Below are positions 16,078 to 24,563 of a stretch of 32,670 nucleotides of DNA, piece after piece. How positions within the stretch are numbered: the first letter of the stretch is position 1; the number at the start of each line of letters is the position of its first letter. A program made the translations under genes and the position numbers. The notes below the pieces were generated by a model. It was not told where the DNA came from, did not search any database, and saw nothing but the letters and a program-made list of their open reading frames with translations. The DNA comes from Candidatus Zixiibacteriota bacterium (GTDB lineage: Bacteria; Zixibacteria; MSB-5A5; GN15; JAAZOE01): contig JAGLON010000001.1 of the NCBI GenBank assembly GCA_023138975.1, forward strand, positions 1-32,670. The letters are read 5' to 3'.

Positions 16078-16093
16078 GTCCGCCGCGGCGGAC
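16078..16093. repeat. GC-rich 16-bp perfect palindrome
   Basis: GTCCGCCGCGGCGGAC is a perfect palindrome without a spacer, embedded in AT-rich sequence 38 bases upstream of the zinc-ribbon RDD gene. It could be an operator or a leader hairpin; nothing else in the sequence decides this. Confidence 0.5.
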
Positions 16094-16131
16094 GGGACAC
16101 CTGTCACTACTGCCTAAGAGGAGTAGAAAGT

Positions 16132-17244
16132 ATGTGGGTATGCACTCATTGCCATGAAAATATCGAGGATTCCGCATCGAATTGCTGGAATTGCGGTCAT
16201 CCCCGTGAGGGCAAGACCTCGGCCGACTGGAGTAGGCAGTTTCAAATACAGAAAGAAGAGACAGAACTGAATGACGAAACCAAACCCCGTAGTTTCAACT
16301 GGACCCGCCAGAAAGCGTTCTTGATTGACTATATACCATTCCTGGTTCTATGGGGCGTGATAGACAATATCGTCTATTTACCGGTTTCTGAGAAGATCAT
16401 GGAAATCGCATCGGTAGTATTATTTTGTGCCTACTTCGTCGCCATTGAGGGCTTGTGTACCCCTCGAGCCAGTTGGGGCAAACGAAAACAAGGTTTGATA
16501 CTTGTGTCTAGAACCGGCGACGAACCGGGCGTTTGGACTGTTGTCCTACGGTCACTGATTGTCGCATCCCTTATCATAGCTGATTGGTCAGCACTCCTGA
16601 ACCGCTGGCCAGTGCCGGTATTCATGCAGATCCTTTCCACGACAATACCGATAGGGATAATACAGTACAATCTCTGGCTCGCTGCCCGGTCTGAAGGAGG
16701 ACTAATGCTTCAAGATCGGCTGACGGGAACACAGGTGGTATGGGCCGCCTCCGTGGAATGTGAGCGGCCGGCCGATTCCATCAATTTACTGTCCAGGCCG
16801 GATATCTTTCCTAAACCCTGGAATGCGGTCGGATTCATAGCCGGTACTTCTCTGATCGGTCTTCTGTTCTCTCTATACATAAATTATCAAATGGACAGCG
16901 CAAGCCTCTGGCAGATTGAGGATACCACCACCGCGGACGTATCCACCGTATTAGAAAGGGAGGTGGCCGATGAGCTTGGTATCAGATGTGTGGTCGGGTT
17001 AACAAACCGGGTCGTCTGGTCATGGAAAGGCTCTCGCGACGACTCTGAGGTCGAGAGATGGCTGATTGTTGAAGTCTGGGTCCCTGCAATACTCTGGAAT
17101 GACGAGACTCTTGCCAAGGTGCGAAAAGTAGTACTGGATTGTCTCACAGTTGAACCTGGATTCTATGATGGCGGCAAATTCAAGACCACGACCGGTTTTT
17201 CGTTATTCGAATGGTCGCGTGGCACCAGCCTGACAATGCCATAG
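16132..17244 (+). CDS. Zinc-ribbon RDD-family membrane protein
   Basis: The 370-residue product starts with a zinc ribbon (C4-x2-C7-x10-C18-x2-C21). An RDD membrane domain follows (about 50-205) with hallmark pieces: RQKAFLIDYIPFLVLWG, SWGKRKQGLILVSRTG, and LQDRLTGTQVV. A further helix (about 225-245, AVGFIAGTSLIGLLFSLYI) leads to a C-terminal domain of about 120 residues, probably outside the membrane, that I do not recognise. RDD proteins are multi-helix membrane proteins, some linked to ion or sodium exchange, but most have no known role. The ATG follows GAGGAG by nine bases. The gene stands alone between repeat copies 4 and 5. Confidence 0.85.
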   Translation: MWVCTHCHENIEDSASNCWNCGHPREGKTSADWSRQFQIQKEETELNDETKPRSFNWTRQKAFLIDYIPFLVLWGVIDNIVYLPVSEKIMEIASVVLFCAYFVAIEGLCTPRASWGKRKQGLILVSRTGDEPGVWTVVLRSLIVASLIIADWSALLNRWPVPVFMQILSTTIPIGIIQYNLWLAARSEGGLMLQDRLTGTQVVWAASVECERPADSINLLSRPDIFPKPWNAVGFIAGTSLIGLLFSLYINYQMDSASLWQIEDTTTADVSTVLEREVADELGIRCVVGLTNRVVWSWKGSRDDSEVERWLIVEVWVPAILWNDETLAKVRKVVLDCLTVEPGFYDGGKFKTTTGFSLFEWSRGTSLTMP

Positions 17245-17370
17245 GCTACAACATGATGTTCAATGAATTCTGTAGTATCACCGATTTTAGAGAGTTGTTT
17301 TATATGAGACCCGATTCTTCCACCGAAGTTCGAATGTGAACTGAAAAGTTCTGTCTAATGTGATATCAAC

Positions 17371-17489
17371 CCCGCCATTTTTTATTTTGGTTGCAGAAGC
17401 AGTCTTTTTTTGTGCGTGTGATTTAGGTCGCTCGTTTCCCCGCAGCCGCTTTGCGCTTGCAGGGACCTAAGGGCGATCTTCGTCAACCC
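17371..17489 (+). repeat. Dispersed terminator-bearing repeat, copy 5 (short form)
   Basis: The copy runs from CCCGCCATTTTTTATTTTGG to GCGATCTTCGTCAACCC and carries the terminator at 17389-17411. From 17416 to 17476 it is identical to copy 3, including the outer stem TTAGGTC (17423-17429) with GACCTAA (17464-17470). It is the main content of the 17245-17622 spacer, about 125 bases after the RDD gene and about 135 bases before ThyX. Confidence 0.85.
17389..17411 (+). terminator. Rho-independent terminator inside repeat copy 5, with compensatory base changes
   Basis: GGTTGC pairs with GCAGTC around AGAA and is followed by seven T residues. Relative to copies 2 and 3 (GGTCGC/GCGGCC), one C-G pair has become T-A and one G-C pair has become G-T, so the stem remains paired. 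It would terminate the RDD gene transcript. Confidence 0.8.
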
Positions 17490-17622
17490 AGTAAGTCCAT
17501 CCCTAATTTCTTTCCCTGAATCTGTTTTTTCTCATAGCCATTTACGTATTTGCGTTATATATTTATTAATTGTCGGCACAACATATGAATTTGTATCCGA
17601 AAAGTAATTTTGAGGAATAAGA

Positions 17623-18978
17623 ATGGCGAAGAATCTTTCTGACTTAAAACATACAGCCGTGAATATAAAAGACGGTGGAGAAGTGATAGTTCTTGATACC
17701 GGATCAGTTATCGATGCCGAAGCAGAAGCAATGCTGCAGGCCTTGCATTCACGTTCGACAGGAGGATTAAGAAGTCATTTAGAAATATTGGCCGAAAAAG
17801 GGGCCGATAATTTCATGGAGAAATTCTATGTTGGGTACGGGCATCATTCAATAGGGGATTGCGGAGACACAACAATATTTATAGAAGGCGTGTCTATGCC
17901 CGCCGTTAAGGCGGTTCAGGATAATCCTCTTTTTAGAGGACAGGAATCTTCTACGAGGTATCTTGATTTTTCCCAGCAGCCGTTTATTGACCCAACAAAA
18001 ACTGAGGCAGGAAATGCTCTTTTGGAAAGGCAGCGGCAATTCTACATTGACGCTATGGAGCCAACGAGAGAATGTTTAAGAAAGCTTCACCCCAGAAAAG
18101 ACGACGAAAAAAAATCGATACATAACAAGGCTATAGATGCCAGAGCTTTTGATATTACCAGATCTCTTCTTCCGGCGGGAGCATCGACAAATATCGCATG
18201 GCATACGGATCTCAGACAAGCCTCAGATAAATTGCTGTTTTTAATGCATCATCCTTTACCGGAAGTCAGAAACATTGCTTCAGCTGTAAAAGAAGCGCTA
18301 CATAAACATCACCCTCATTCTTTTGGACATGAAATACCTGATGAAACTGAAATGTATCAAGACCTAATAGCAGAAAGTTATTATTACCATGATCCCAAAT
18401 GCCCTGATGAGCCGATAGTGAATTTTAAGAATATTGATCTAAATGAGCTAAAAAAATATGACAATATTTTCAAAAATAGGCCTCCCAAGACTGGACTTCC
18501 TAAATTTGTCGGGCAAATAGGAACTCTTGAAATAGAGTACCGGTTAGATTTTGGCTCTTTTAGAGATATTCAGAGACACCGCGCAATAACTCAGAGGATG
18601 CCTCTGCTTACTACCAGCCTTGGGTTCAATCAATGGTATATAGATAATCTCCCTGAAGTAGTTAGAGAAAAACTACCGGAACATCTCAAAATGATTGAAA
18701 ATACAATCGGAGATTTTAAAATTTCCAGAGAACAACAGCAGTTTTTTATACCGATAGGATATAATACCTCGAATAGATTTACAGGGGATTTGCCGGCAAC
18801 TGTGTACATGGTGGAAATTCGAGATTCCAGGTTTGTGCATCCAACATTGCAAAAAGTCGCTCATAGTATTGGAAAGCAAATAACTAAGCATTTGGGAATA
18901 AGATTGAATGTAGATCCCGAGCCAAACCGATTTGATGTTAAAAGAGGGGAACAAGATATTGTCGCTGTCGATGAATAG
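17623..18978 (+). CDS. thyX: Tandem-domain ThyX-like flavin-dependent thymidylate synthase
   Basis: ThyX methylates dUMP to dTMP using methylene-tetrahydrofolate, FAD and NADPH; the usual protein is about 200-300 residues and tetrameric. This one has 451 residues and reads as two ThyX domains. The N-terminal half has GHHSIGDCGDTTIFIEG, then LFRGQESSTRYLDFS, and later RSLLPAGASTNIAWHTDLRQASDKLLFL. The C-terminal half has TLEIEYRLDFGSFRDIQRHRAITQRMP and QQFFIPIGYNTSNRF, then VEIRDSRFVHPTLQKVAHSI. The classical signature RHR-x7-S-x-RY is divided: the first half keeps ESSTRY but has DNP at the RHR position; the second keeps RHR but lacks S-x-RY. A pseudo-tetramer made of two such chains could rebuild full sites. 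The ATG has GAGGAA seven bases upstream. It stands alone. Confidence 0.88.
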   Translation: MAKNLSDLKHTAVNIKDGGEVIVLDTGSVIDAEAEAMLQALHSRSTGGLRSHLEILAEKGADNFMEKFYVGYGHHSIGDCGDTTIFIEGVSMPAVKAVQDNPLFRGQESSTRYLDFSQQPFIDPTKTEAGNALLERQRQFYIDAMEPTRECLRKLHPRKDDEKKSIHNKAIDARAFDITRSLLPAGASTNIAWHTDLRQASDKLLFLMHHPLPEVRNIASAVKEALHKHHPHSFGHEIPDETEMYQDLIAESYYYHDPKCPDEPIVNFKNIDLNELKKYDNIFKNRPPKTGLPKFVGQIGTLEIEYRLDFGSFRDIQRHRAITQRMPLLTTSLGFNQWYIDNLPEVVREKLPEHLKMIENTIGDFKISREQQQFFIPIGYNTSNRFTGDLPATVYMVEIRDSRFVHPTLQKVAHSIGKQITKHLGIRLNVDPEPNRFDVKRGEQDIVAVDE

Positions 18979-19267
18979 AACAGTCATTTGTGATTAAAGA
19001 CTATTCTTAAATTAGCTCAGGGAATGATAGTAACCGGGAAAATCACACGCCACAAAGCCGAGAAATTTTTACAACCAACCTCGCTGTTTAAATAAGTAAT
19101 TTATTACCTGTACATTTGCAAATGTTTTGATGGTTGATTTTTACTCTGCAATACCATTAATTATTAGTATTGAACATTCATCAAGACTATCACTCAACGC
19201 AATCGCATTCTGTATTGAATCGCGGTAAGATACATCCAATCTGTTGTTTTGAAATGGGAGAGTTGTA

Positions 19268-21382
19268 ATGACCAGATATCGCATTGGACTGACTAATGTC
19301 ATGGTATTGTTTGTTTTCATTCTACTTATAGTTTTGTATCAGCCCGCAATTGCCCAGGAGGATGGTTGTTCAAAATTCACGGTAGCGGTAAGAATACAGG
19401 AGATATTTGACTATCCGGATCCAGAGGATGCAGGCATCGGCTCTGTTTTTGAAACACTCAACACCCAGGTGTTCAAATTAAAGGAAGATTGGATAGCAGA
19501 TATTGAGGCGGCTGTGATGGCCGAACTTAAGAAAAACTCCCCGAACGTACAGTTCATCAAGAACGGCACTGACTGCGACTATCATTTCAGATATTCTATA
19601 CTCAATTATCCGGTTCTCGACGACAGACTTCTTGATTCCCTCGGGAACGGTCCAAGGATTGAGATTACGGGCTACCTTTTGTTATCCTGTATAGCTACTG
19701 AAAGAGCATGTATAGGATACAAGCCCCATCTGGTTTTATGTAACGGTGCAGCAATTAATGCTGATCGAGTTATCTTTAAGGCTATTAAAAGTAACATCGC
19801 ATACTACGGGGATTTTGAGCCGAGACTTGAAAGGTATGAGAAGAGATTTCCCGCACCGGCAAGAGGTCCTAAAATTAACAAGTCTTTTAATCGGGACTAC
19901 GTTTCACCCCTGGAAGACGAAACTGAACTTAGTATCAGGGTACAGGTGACTAATTGCAAAGGAGAACCTGTATTTGAAAAACATCATCGGGAACAGAAAG
20001 TACTTTATCAAAGAAAAACAAAAAGAGGCGAACTCACAGAAGACAGAAATTACAATTATTATGAATTACTGGATGATAAGCTTTGTACAGGCGATTATAT
20101 CGTAATGGGAATTTACCAACCTAAGGGAGTGGCAGCAAAATATATGCTCCAGAAAGGCATTGAGGCCAGTCTGGATAGTGTTGAGATAAAAACATGTGGG
20201 CGTGATAAAGATGATGTCGATACGGCAGAAGTCAAGATAATGGGGTTGGAACTGAATGTTACTGCCCGCCAAAAGGAGATAGATTCCGGTGATAAGACAA
20301 AAATCGATATCAGTTTTAACCGCGTTGATACTGAAGGCGCCAAAATCCCGATAGCCGGCAAGACCGTCCAGCTCAATATCTGGGGACTTGTTGATGGCAC
20401 TGTCTCTCAGTCGAAGGAAGTTGTTACGGATGAACGGGGCAGAGCGACTCTAACCTATACTGCCGGTATGAATGATGAGGAAGTGACATTCGAAGCCAAA
20501 TACCAGCCGAAGGGATTTATAGAAACAGTCAGAGGTAAAGCCAGAGTAATAGTGCAATGCAAATATGAGTGGATCGGCAAATTAACGTTTAATCAAAGAT
20601 TAAACTTCATCTGCGATATCGATTCAACCTCTACTCCGAATAGGACGTATTTAACAGCCACTGAGAGTCAGACGATAATTGGAGAGCTGGATATTTACTC
20701 CGAGAAAATCGACATCGATAGGAGAGGTGCGGTAATGTTGACACCCGGAAATATGAAAGCAACCGGCTATGTGACGTGTATGAAGGATATCTTACGTACG
20801 AATGGTAGTGAATCTGATAATGGGAATTACAGCATAGAAATAAAAAAATTGAGCGGATCCAAACAATGCCCACTCACCGAAGATAATCTGGGGATAGCGA
20901 TAGGAAAGGATATCACCGGGTTGGAAGCAAATATCGAAGCAGTATCTAAAGAAATAAGGGCGGCGGCTAAGGCGGGAGATGTGGAGCGAATTAAGGAACT
21001 CAAGATTAAAATGGAAGATGTTGTTCATGGGGGTAAAAAGGCGAGCAATCAGCTAACTATTCAGGTTCAGATTAATTTCAATTGTGTCACAACCGGCCAG
21101 CGAGCGTATAGTTTTCAACAGTATGATGCTTCCAAGGGTGAAATGGTTAAAAACATAAACAATCACTCCAATCCTGATGTTCGCCTGGGATTGCCAATTA
21201 TCCTTAAAATGGATGGTACGTATACTAAAGATGAGAATGGGAATGGTAAAATAACAGGCTCATACAGCAAGTCAGGAGGTAAAGAGACGGGCACGGGATT
21301 AGGTCCAATCAAATGTCCACCAATGAGCACCTCAATAAGCTGTAATCTCATATTGACTAAGCAGTGTAAAAGAGGAGAATAG
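19268..21382 (+). CDS. Large secreted protein of unknown function with an Ig-like domain
   Basis: The 704-residue product begins with a signal peptide (basic TRYR, then VMVLFVFILLIVLY, cleavage likely after PAIA at residue 29). The N-terminal region (30-200) is mixed alpha/beta with several cysteines. Residues of about 325-425 (LELNVTARQKEIDSGDKTKI through GRATLTYTAG) look like a bacterial Ig-like (Big_1-type) domain with the usual DERGRATLTYTAG strand. A charged helix (about 555-590, GLEANIEAVSKEIRAAAKAG) may be a coiled coil, and the C-terminus is cysteine-containing and probably beta-rich. No catalytic motif is recognisable. ATG is preceded by GGGAGAG. The 18979-19267 spacer upstream shows no named feature. 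It converges on the DUF4412-like gene with 88 bases between stops and no clear terminator. Confidence 0.8.
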   Translation: MTRYRIGLTNVMVLFVFILLIVLYQPAIAQEDGCSKFTVAVRIQEIFDYPDPEDAGIGSVFETLNTQVFKLKEDWIADIEAAVMAELKKNSPNVQFIKNGTDCDYHFRYSILNYPVLDDRLLDSLGNGPRIEITGYLLLSCIATERACIGYKPHLVLCNGAAINADRVIFKAIKSNIAYYGDFEPRLERYEKRFPAPARGPKINKSFNRDYVSPLEDETELSIRVQVTNCKGEPVFEKHHREQKVLYQRKTKRGELTEDRNYNYYELLDDKLCTGDYIVMGIYQPKGVAAKYMLQKGIEASLDSVEIKTCGRDKDDVDTAEVKIMGLELNVTARQKEIDSGDKTKIDISFNRVDTEGAKIPIAGKTVQLNIWGLVDGTVSQSKEVVTDERGRATLTYTAGMNDEEVTFEAKYQPKGFIETVRGKARVIVQCKYEWIGKLTFNQRLNFICDIDSTSTPNRTYLTATESQTIIGELDIYSEKIDIDRRGAVMLTPGNMKATGYVTCMKDILRTNGSESDNGNYSIEIKKLSGSKQCPLTEDNLGIAIGKDITGLEANIEAVSKEIRAAAKAGDVERIKELKIKMEDVVHGGKKASNQLTIQVQINFNCVTTGQRAYSFQQYDASKGEMVKNINNHSNPDVRLGLPIILKMDGTYTKDENGNGKITGSYSKSGGKETGTGLGPIKCPPMSTSISCNLILTKQCKRGE

Positions 21383-21470
21383 ACTAATATTAAAGAAGGC
21401 CAGAAACTATAAAGTGTCTGACCTGTTTCTCAAAATTATCCACCCGGACCTGAAGCCTTAGGCCGTGTGT

Positions 21471-22460
21471 TTACGGTTTCTTGTTATACTCAATCTTCAT
21501 CATAACCTGTCCCTCTTCGACTCGGACCAGAACTATATCCGCCTGATCGGGCGTTTCTGTTAGAGTCGTGGGCCAAAGCTGTCCCTGCATCATCATACTG
21601 AATGCGCGGGTGCTCCCATATTCGGCGAATACAGCCGAAGGTTCGTCTATCGGTTCGCCGTTCAGACAGGGAATAGCATAAAAAGTTGAATTACCGCCGT
21701 GATTGTTGGTTCCAAATACAGCGATATTCATACCAGCCATAACTTTGATACGAATCATATCGCCTGCCACCATTACCTTCTCTAAAGGAAGTTCCACCAA
21801 TTCAGCCGAAGCGGCATCTTTCATCCAATCCGGGAAAAGGGGTTTTTCTTTCACCGGTTCGGCCGGAGGAGGAGGCTGTTCCTCAGCGATGAGAGTATAG
21901 CCTTCCGGGACCGCAAACAGAGCATCATCAACGGCGCCTTCCTTTATATTAATAAGCTCCACGACCATATCATCTGCCGCGTGAGCAATGATTTTTAGCG
22001 GGAAATCATATTTGCCCGATACCCATTGTGTGAAGTAGTCGGTTTCGCCGTACAAGACGGTTGACTTGTTACACTCAATTCCTGAAACTGTCTCCTTCCC
22101 GATCTGTTTGATGGATGCGTCTGGTATATCTGCGATATATTTCAGACTCTGGAAGGGGTCGTTGGTGAGGCTTTGCATATCGGTACTTGGCATCTCAATG
22201 TATGCTTTTTCGCTTACATTGATCACCTGCGTGACATTTGTTTCCTGATCGACGAGAATGATAAGTGGTAAGTCACCTTCCATTTTTTCCATTCGATATT
22301 TGAGTCCTTTGACAAATATCTTGCCGACGGATGTCTTTTTACCTATGGTTTCCTGCAAATCGGCGGAGAACTCTGCTGAGATCCCCTGATTACAAAAGGC
22401 AATCATAATAATCAATATGACGGCCACTGTCAGTCTTCCTGAAGATACTATTTTGTTCAT
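21471..22460 (-). CDS. Secreted DUF4412-like protein with an extra C-terminal domain
   Basis: I start this at the ATG at 22458-22460, which has GGGGAGGAGAC directly upstream; a longer frame to 22481 would include that ribosome site. The 329-residue product has a signal peptide (NKIVSSGRLTVAVILIIMIAFCNQGISA). Next comes a domain of about 180 residues resembling DUF4412 / lipoprotein-carrier-like folds: FSADLQETIGKKTSVGKIFV, KYRMEKMEGDLPLIILVDQE, and a closing FAVPEGYTLI. A proline-rich linker (EEQPPPPAEPVKEKP) leads to an additional domain of about 100 residues unique to this gene. Together with the GIDE gene and the second DUF4412-like gene it forms a minus-strand group that may be co-transcribed. 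It probably acts in the periplasm; the molecular role is unknown. Confidence 0.75.
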   Translation of the reverse strand: MNKIVSSGRLTVAVILIIMIAFCNQGISAEFSADLQETIGKKTSVGKIFVKGLKYRMEKMEGDLPLIILVDQETNVTQVINVSEKAYIEMPSTDMQSLTNDPFQSLKYIADIPDASIKQIGKETVSGIECNKSTVLYGETDYFTQWVSGKYDFPLKIIAHAADDMVVELINIKEGAVDDALFAVPEGYTLIAEEQPPPPAEPVKEKPLFPDWMKDAASAELVELPLEKVMVAGDMIRIKVMAGMNIAVFGTNNHGGNSTFYAIPCLNGEPIDEPSAVFAEYGSTRAFSMMMQGQLWPTTLTETPDQADIVLVRVEEGQVMMKIEYNKKP

Positions 22461-22531
22461 GTCTCCTCCCCGCGAAAACAATGTTTATTTATATCGGAAT
22501 AATTAATTTTAAGCATTTCCTTACTGTCTGA

Positions 22532-23362
22532 TCAACCGGACGGGATGATGCCGAGATTCATGAGAAAAATCACGATGCCGGCTACTATAAAAATACCGCC
22601 GAGGATGAGACAGGTACGGACTGTCTTTTTGAGGTTTTGCAGTACCGTTTTCTCACCCTTATCAGAAATAATAAAGGTCTTTTCGTTTTTACCTCGTTTA
22701 ATAACAACATTTTCAGGGGCATCCGGGTCATTAGCGGCAGTACCCATCACAAACAAGTTGTCACCCGGTTCGATGAAATACTCAAAGTATTTTCGATCGC
22801 CTATATTGATAGATTGTAGGCCCCGGTGTGCAGACATCGGTTCTAAGTCTGCATCATCGAAACTAAGAGAGTTCGGATCATGTGGGTCGAAGTTCTTGAG
22901 GGCTTCGATGATTTTGGGAATAGCTTTGATAGAAGCTATCAGTCCTTTACCTTTTTGATAGTAGGCTTTTTTATGAGAGACCACAAATTCGGCTTTGTCC
23001 GGCTGAACCAAGGCTGTGCCGGTTTCATCTTTTGCGAAAAAGGGAATAGATCGTTCACCCGAACCGACCTCCTCCCATTTGCGTTGTGAACCCTTTCCGC
23101 CCGAGGAGCTTGATTGACGATACTCTTTAATCTCCCATTTATAGTACACGCACTCGGTCTTCGAAATGGGTGACCTGATTAGTTGATTGGCTTCAACATG
23201 GCCATGGATTTCGACTACTCCCATGGCCATTGATCTGATTTTTGAACGAGGAATATCCCGGATTACACAAAGCTTTCGCCATTTGAAGAATCCAAGGAAG
23301 AAAACAAAGCCGCCTATCAAGGTAAAAGCAGCTGCCATTAGATAATCTTCAGTAGTTGCCAT
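22532..23362 (-). CDS. GIDE-domain membrane protein, prokaryotic MULAN-like without RING
   Basis: This 276-residue protein has an N-terminal helix (about 8-26, AAAFTLIGGFVFFLGFFKW), a large loop, and a C-terminal helix (about 251-271, CLILGGIFIVAGIVIFLMNL). The loop carries the pattern of the GIDE/BAM domain of mitochondrial E3 ligase MULAN (MAPL): GVVEIHGHVEANQLIRSPIS, then TECVYYKWEIKEY, IPFFAKDETGTALVQP and FIEPGDNLFVMGTA. Bacterial and archaeal members lack the ubiquitin-ligase RING, as here. The domain is thought to face the cell exterior or intermembrane space; its bacterial role is not established. The ATG has GGAG seven bases upstream. Its position between two secreted DUF4412-like proteins suggests an envelope function. 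Confidence 0.82.
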   Translation of the reverse strand: MATTEDYLMAAAFTLIGGFVFFLGFFKWRKLCVIRDIPRSKIRSMAMGVVEIHGHVEANQLIRSPISKTECVYYKWEIKEYRQSSSSGGKGSQRKWEEVGSGERSIPFFAKDETGTALVQPDKAEFVVSHKKAYYQKGKGLIASIKAIPKIIEALKNFDPHDPNSLSFDDADLEPMSAHRGLQSINIGDRKYFEYFIEPGDNLFVMGTAANDPDAPENVVIKRGKNEKTFIISDKGEKTVLQNLKKTVRTCLILGGIFIVAGIVIFLMNLGIIPSG

Positions 23363-23456
23363 TGACTATCTCCAGATATTAGGTCATTTCCTAAAGAATG
23401 CCGCCATCTGATTCAAGAAGTCATTCATGACATTCTGATTTACAAAAATAGAACGA

Positions 23457-24236
23457 TCAATGACCGCCCATTCCCATTCCTCTTCCCATGTTCATTTCTA
23501 CTTTTTTGTAGCCATTGGGTACATCGTAAATTCCATCTGGAGCGTCTTTTTCAGAATATTCAATTAACTCAGTTGTTGTAATAATTTTCTGTCCCATGAC
23601 CGAAGCTGATGTAACCGTTAGTACCGGTACACCCTTAATCTGTTTCATCTGTTCGATAATATCCGCAAAACCGGGCATTTGTGCCATCATTCCACCACTT
23701 ACCGCATGTAAGGCGCTATTGTCAATCTTGATATCTTCAGTAACCCACATTTGCTGCTTCGAAGCCATCATTGCCATTGCCAAATTGACATCGTACTTCT
23801 TAGTTTGCCAATCACCAATTTTCTTGGTCTCTTCCGAGAGGGTGACAGTGATTTTCGGTTTGCCCATCATGGCTTGCGCTCTCTTCATCATGGCCGCTTG
23901 ACTTTCGTCTCCAGATTCGCCTTTTGCATCCCCAGCCGCCTGGCCCAGCTGTATTACCGAGTACTCTTTTTTCTCATTATTCAGCATGTAAATTGAATTT
24001 TCCTCGGCATTATAGATGACCGAACTGTTGTCAGGATTTTGAGTACAGGCTTTACCATCTGTCAGCCATATTATAGTAGTATCATCTATTGCAGGTTGCT
24101 TCTGCCCCATTACTTCGTATGCATCAGTGTGCATAACCTGCAAGAGGAAGTCATCGGCCAAAACCGGAGCGCTAATAAAAAGGGCTGCAATTATTACCAG
24201 CACTTTTACGATACGAGTAGTTTTGATAAGTTGCAT
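23457..24236 (-). CDS. Secreted DUF4412-like, methionine-rich protein
   Basis: The preferred start is the ATG at 24234-24236 preceded by GAGGTG; a longer frame to 24251 has no ribosome site of its own. The 259-residue product has a signal peptide (QLIKTTRIVKVLVIIAALFISAPVLA) and a DUF4412-type body: TTIIWLTDGKACTQNPDNSS, NEKKEYSVIQLG, VTLSEETKKIGDWQTKKYDV, and a closing YDVPNGYKKVE. It ends in GMGMGGH and is unusually rich in methionine, especially MAMMASKQQMW and MMAQMPGF, which might reflect metal binding or simply oxidation tolerance. It resembles the gene at 21471 in its N-terminal domain, suggesting an old duplication around the GIDE gene. Confidence 0.8.
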   Translation of the reverse strand: MQLIKTTRIVKVLVIIAALFISAPVLADDFLLQVMHTDAYEVMGQKQPAIDDTTIIWLTDGKACTQNPDNSSVIYNAEENSIYMLNNEKKEYSVIQLGQAAGDAKGESGDESQAAMMKRAQAMMGKPKITVTLSEETKKIGDWQTKKYDVNLAMAMMASKQQMWVTEDIKIDNSALHAVSGGMMAQMPGFADIIEQMKQIKGVPVLTVTSASVMGQKIITTTELIEYSEKDAPDGIYDVPNGYKKVEMNMGRGMGMGGH

Positions 24237-24563
24237 ACAACACCTCACCATCTTTTTAGTATAGTTAAACTTCGTAGTTACATTTTATAGAGGGCAAAAT
24301 TACGCTTAATAATTAGTGTGCCTATCCGTTCCCATCCTATATTACAAAGATATATGATGTTGAATAAAGTGTCAACCCCATAAATTGAATGTCGATTTCT
24401 GGTATGACATAGCAAGACCCTATCTGTACACTTGTGCAATTTTCATCGGTATCCTTTTAGGTACTGTTTCTTTTGTTGATTAATTCGTGATTAGTAGTAA
24501 ATTGATAGTGAAAGTGTTGCTCATATTGTGAACTGAGCTTGTCGCACCTGCAAAAACGGAATA

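Noticed and set aside
15915..16100. Minus-strand 61-codon frame upstream of the RDD gene
   Set aside because: It reads the repeat in a different frame from the shared peptide, has no ribosome site, and most of it lies in AT-rich spacer.
1261..17489. A CRISPR array made of the recurring repeat units
   Set aside because: Copies are irregularly spaced by hundreds to thousands of bases with genes between them, differ in length, and no cas genes are present.
22545..22958. Plus-strand 137-codon frame over the GIDE gene
   Set aside because: The minus-strand protein has two membrane helices and GIDE motifs; the plus-strand frame has no recognisable features.
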